Shown: one piece after another, positions 5,930-6,139 of the stretch | How the letters are laid out: the number at the start of each line of letters is the position of its first letter | How positions within the stretch are numbered: position 1 is the first letter of the stretch | Source: Candidatus Coatesiibacteriota bacterium | GTDB lineage: Bacteria; RBG-13-66-14 | Direction of reading: 5' to 3' | DNA: 6,139 nt | Assembly (NCBI GenBank): GCA_030631385.1 | Contig: DAOVLG010000120.1 | Coordinates: 1 to 6,139, forward strand | Notes under the pieces: generated by a model | Database searches by the model: none | Told to the model about the DNA's origin: nothing | Seen by the model: only the letters and a program-made list of their open reading frames with translations | Made by a program: the position numbers and the translations under genes

Positions 5930-6139
5930 GTGAAACACGTAATCATCACTCTCTTTCTCGCTACAATCGTCTTTGGCCAGGTTATTGATGATTTCCCTTG
6001 GTCAGACCCGATCTACATAATCGACGGTGACCATACAGAAGATGACCCTGTCGCGAAATACATTCCCAACGACGAGATGTTCGTTGTCTGGTTTAGCGGT
6101 TGGCCCCTGATTTACAATGATATTAGCTACGCCCAGGTA
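5930..6139 (+). CDS. Secreted BNR/sialidase-like beta-propeller protein, N-terminal part (gene runs off the right edge)
   Basis: Seventy residues are visible from the GTG at 5930. They begin MKHVIITLFLATIVFGQ, a signal peptide, and continue with FPWSDPIYIIDGDH, PNDEMFVVWFSGW and YNDISYAQV. The protein is a close paralogue of the one starting at 468 (50 of 70 residues identical by hand count), including GTG start, GGAG at eight bases and spacer. The strand pattern suggests a BNR-like propeller, but too little is present to assign activity. It is read rightward, away from its paralogue, making the two genes the outward-facing ends of the inverted module. Confidence 0.75.
   Translation, partial: MKHVIITLFLATIVFGQVIDDFPWSDPIYIIDGDHTEDDPVAKYIPNDEMFVVWFSGWPLIYNDISYAQV

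Larger units (their letters stand above)
5772..6139 (+). repeat. Right arm of the diverged inverted repeat
   Basis: This is the partner of 259-628, in opposite orientation, enclosing about 5.1 kb. Homology begins abruptly at GACATTGAGTGG (5772) and continues to the window edge. Upstream of 5772 the two copies share little (propeller repeat here, signal-peptide ORF on the left). Confidence 0.85.

Noticed and set aside
259..6139. The inverted repeat as a composite transposon or as a currently switching invertible element
   Set aside because: No transposase or recombinase gene is visible, the arms are diverged by roughly 10-20%, and they contain gene parts and not terminal repeats with target duplications. 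Only past recombination is supported.

Overview
The window looks like chromosomal DNA from an uncultured bacterium of the FCB-like candidate phyla (WOR-3, Coatesbacteria, Fermentibacteria, Eisenbacteria or Cloacimonetes type). This rests only on protein style: secreted, Asp-rich FG-GAP/VCBS propellers that start with a WSGGxGVPGPV-like segment and end in a FlgD-like/T9SS-type C-terminal domain. The exact phylum cannot be fixed from the sequence. No rRNA, tRNA, CRISPR array, transposase or integrase was seen.

Layout. (1) 1-468, minus strand: 5' part of a secreted BNR/sialidase-like propeller gene with a GTG start, running off the left edge. (2) 469-574: spacer with a terminator-like hairpin. 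(3) 575-742, minus: a 55-residue ORF made of a signal peptide plus a short acidic tail (IEWGQFHHDATHDNAP). (4) 768-3155 and 3217-5307, minus: two tandem paralogous secreted proteins, each with a seven-repeat FG-GAP propeller, beta-sandwich modules and a C-terminal sorting-type domain. A good promoter lies at 5360-5388, so these two and probably the small ORF form one leftward operon. (5) 5401-5825, plus: a broken RHS-core fragment (one in-frame stop, one apparent 1-nt frameshift) that runs in frame into the C-terminal end of a VCBS/FG-GAP protein. (6) 5826-5929: a second copy of the spacer and hairpin. (7) 5930-6139, plus: 5' part of a second BNR-like gene, paralogous to the one at the left edge.

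The main structural point is symmetry. The block 'VCBS tail end - stop - hairpin spacer - GTG start of BNR-like gene' occurs at both ends in opposite, outward-facing orientation (259-628 and 5772-6139). These are diverged inverted repeats about 370 bp long within the window, enclosing about 5.1 kb with the operon and the RHS/VCBS remnant. This suggests a past inverted duplication or recombination between repeated secreted-protein loci. Functionally everything points to the cell surface or exterior: large, probably Ca2+-binding propeller proteins, possibly adhesive or structural. No enzymatic activity can be assigned.
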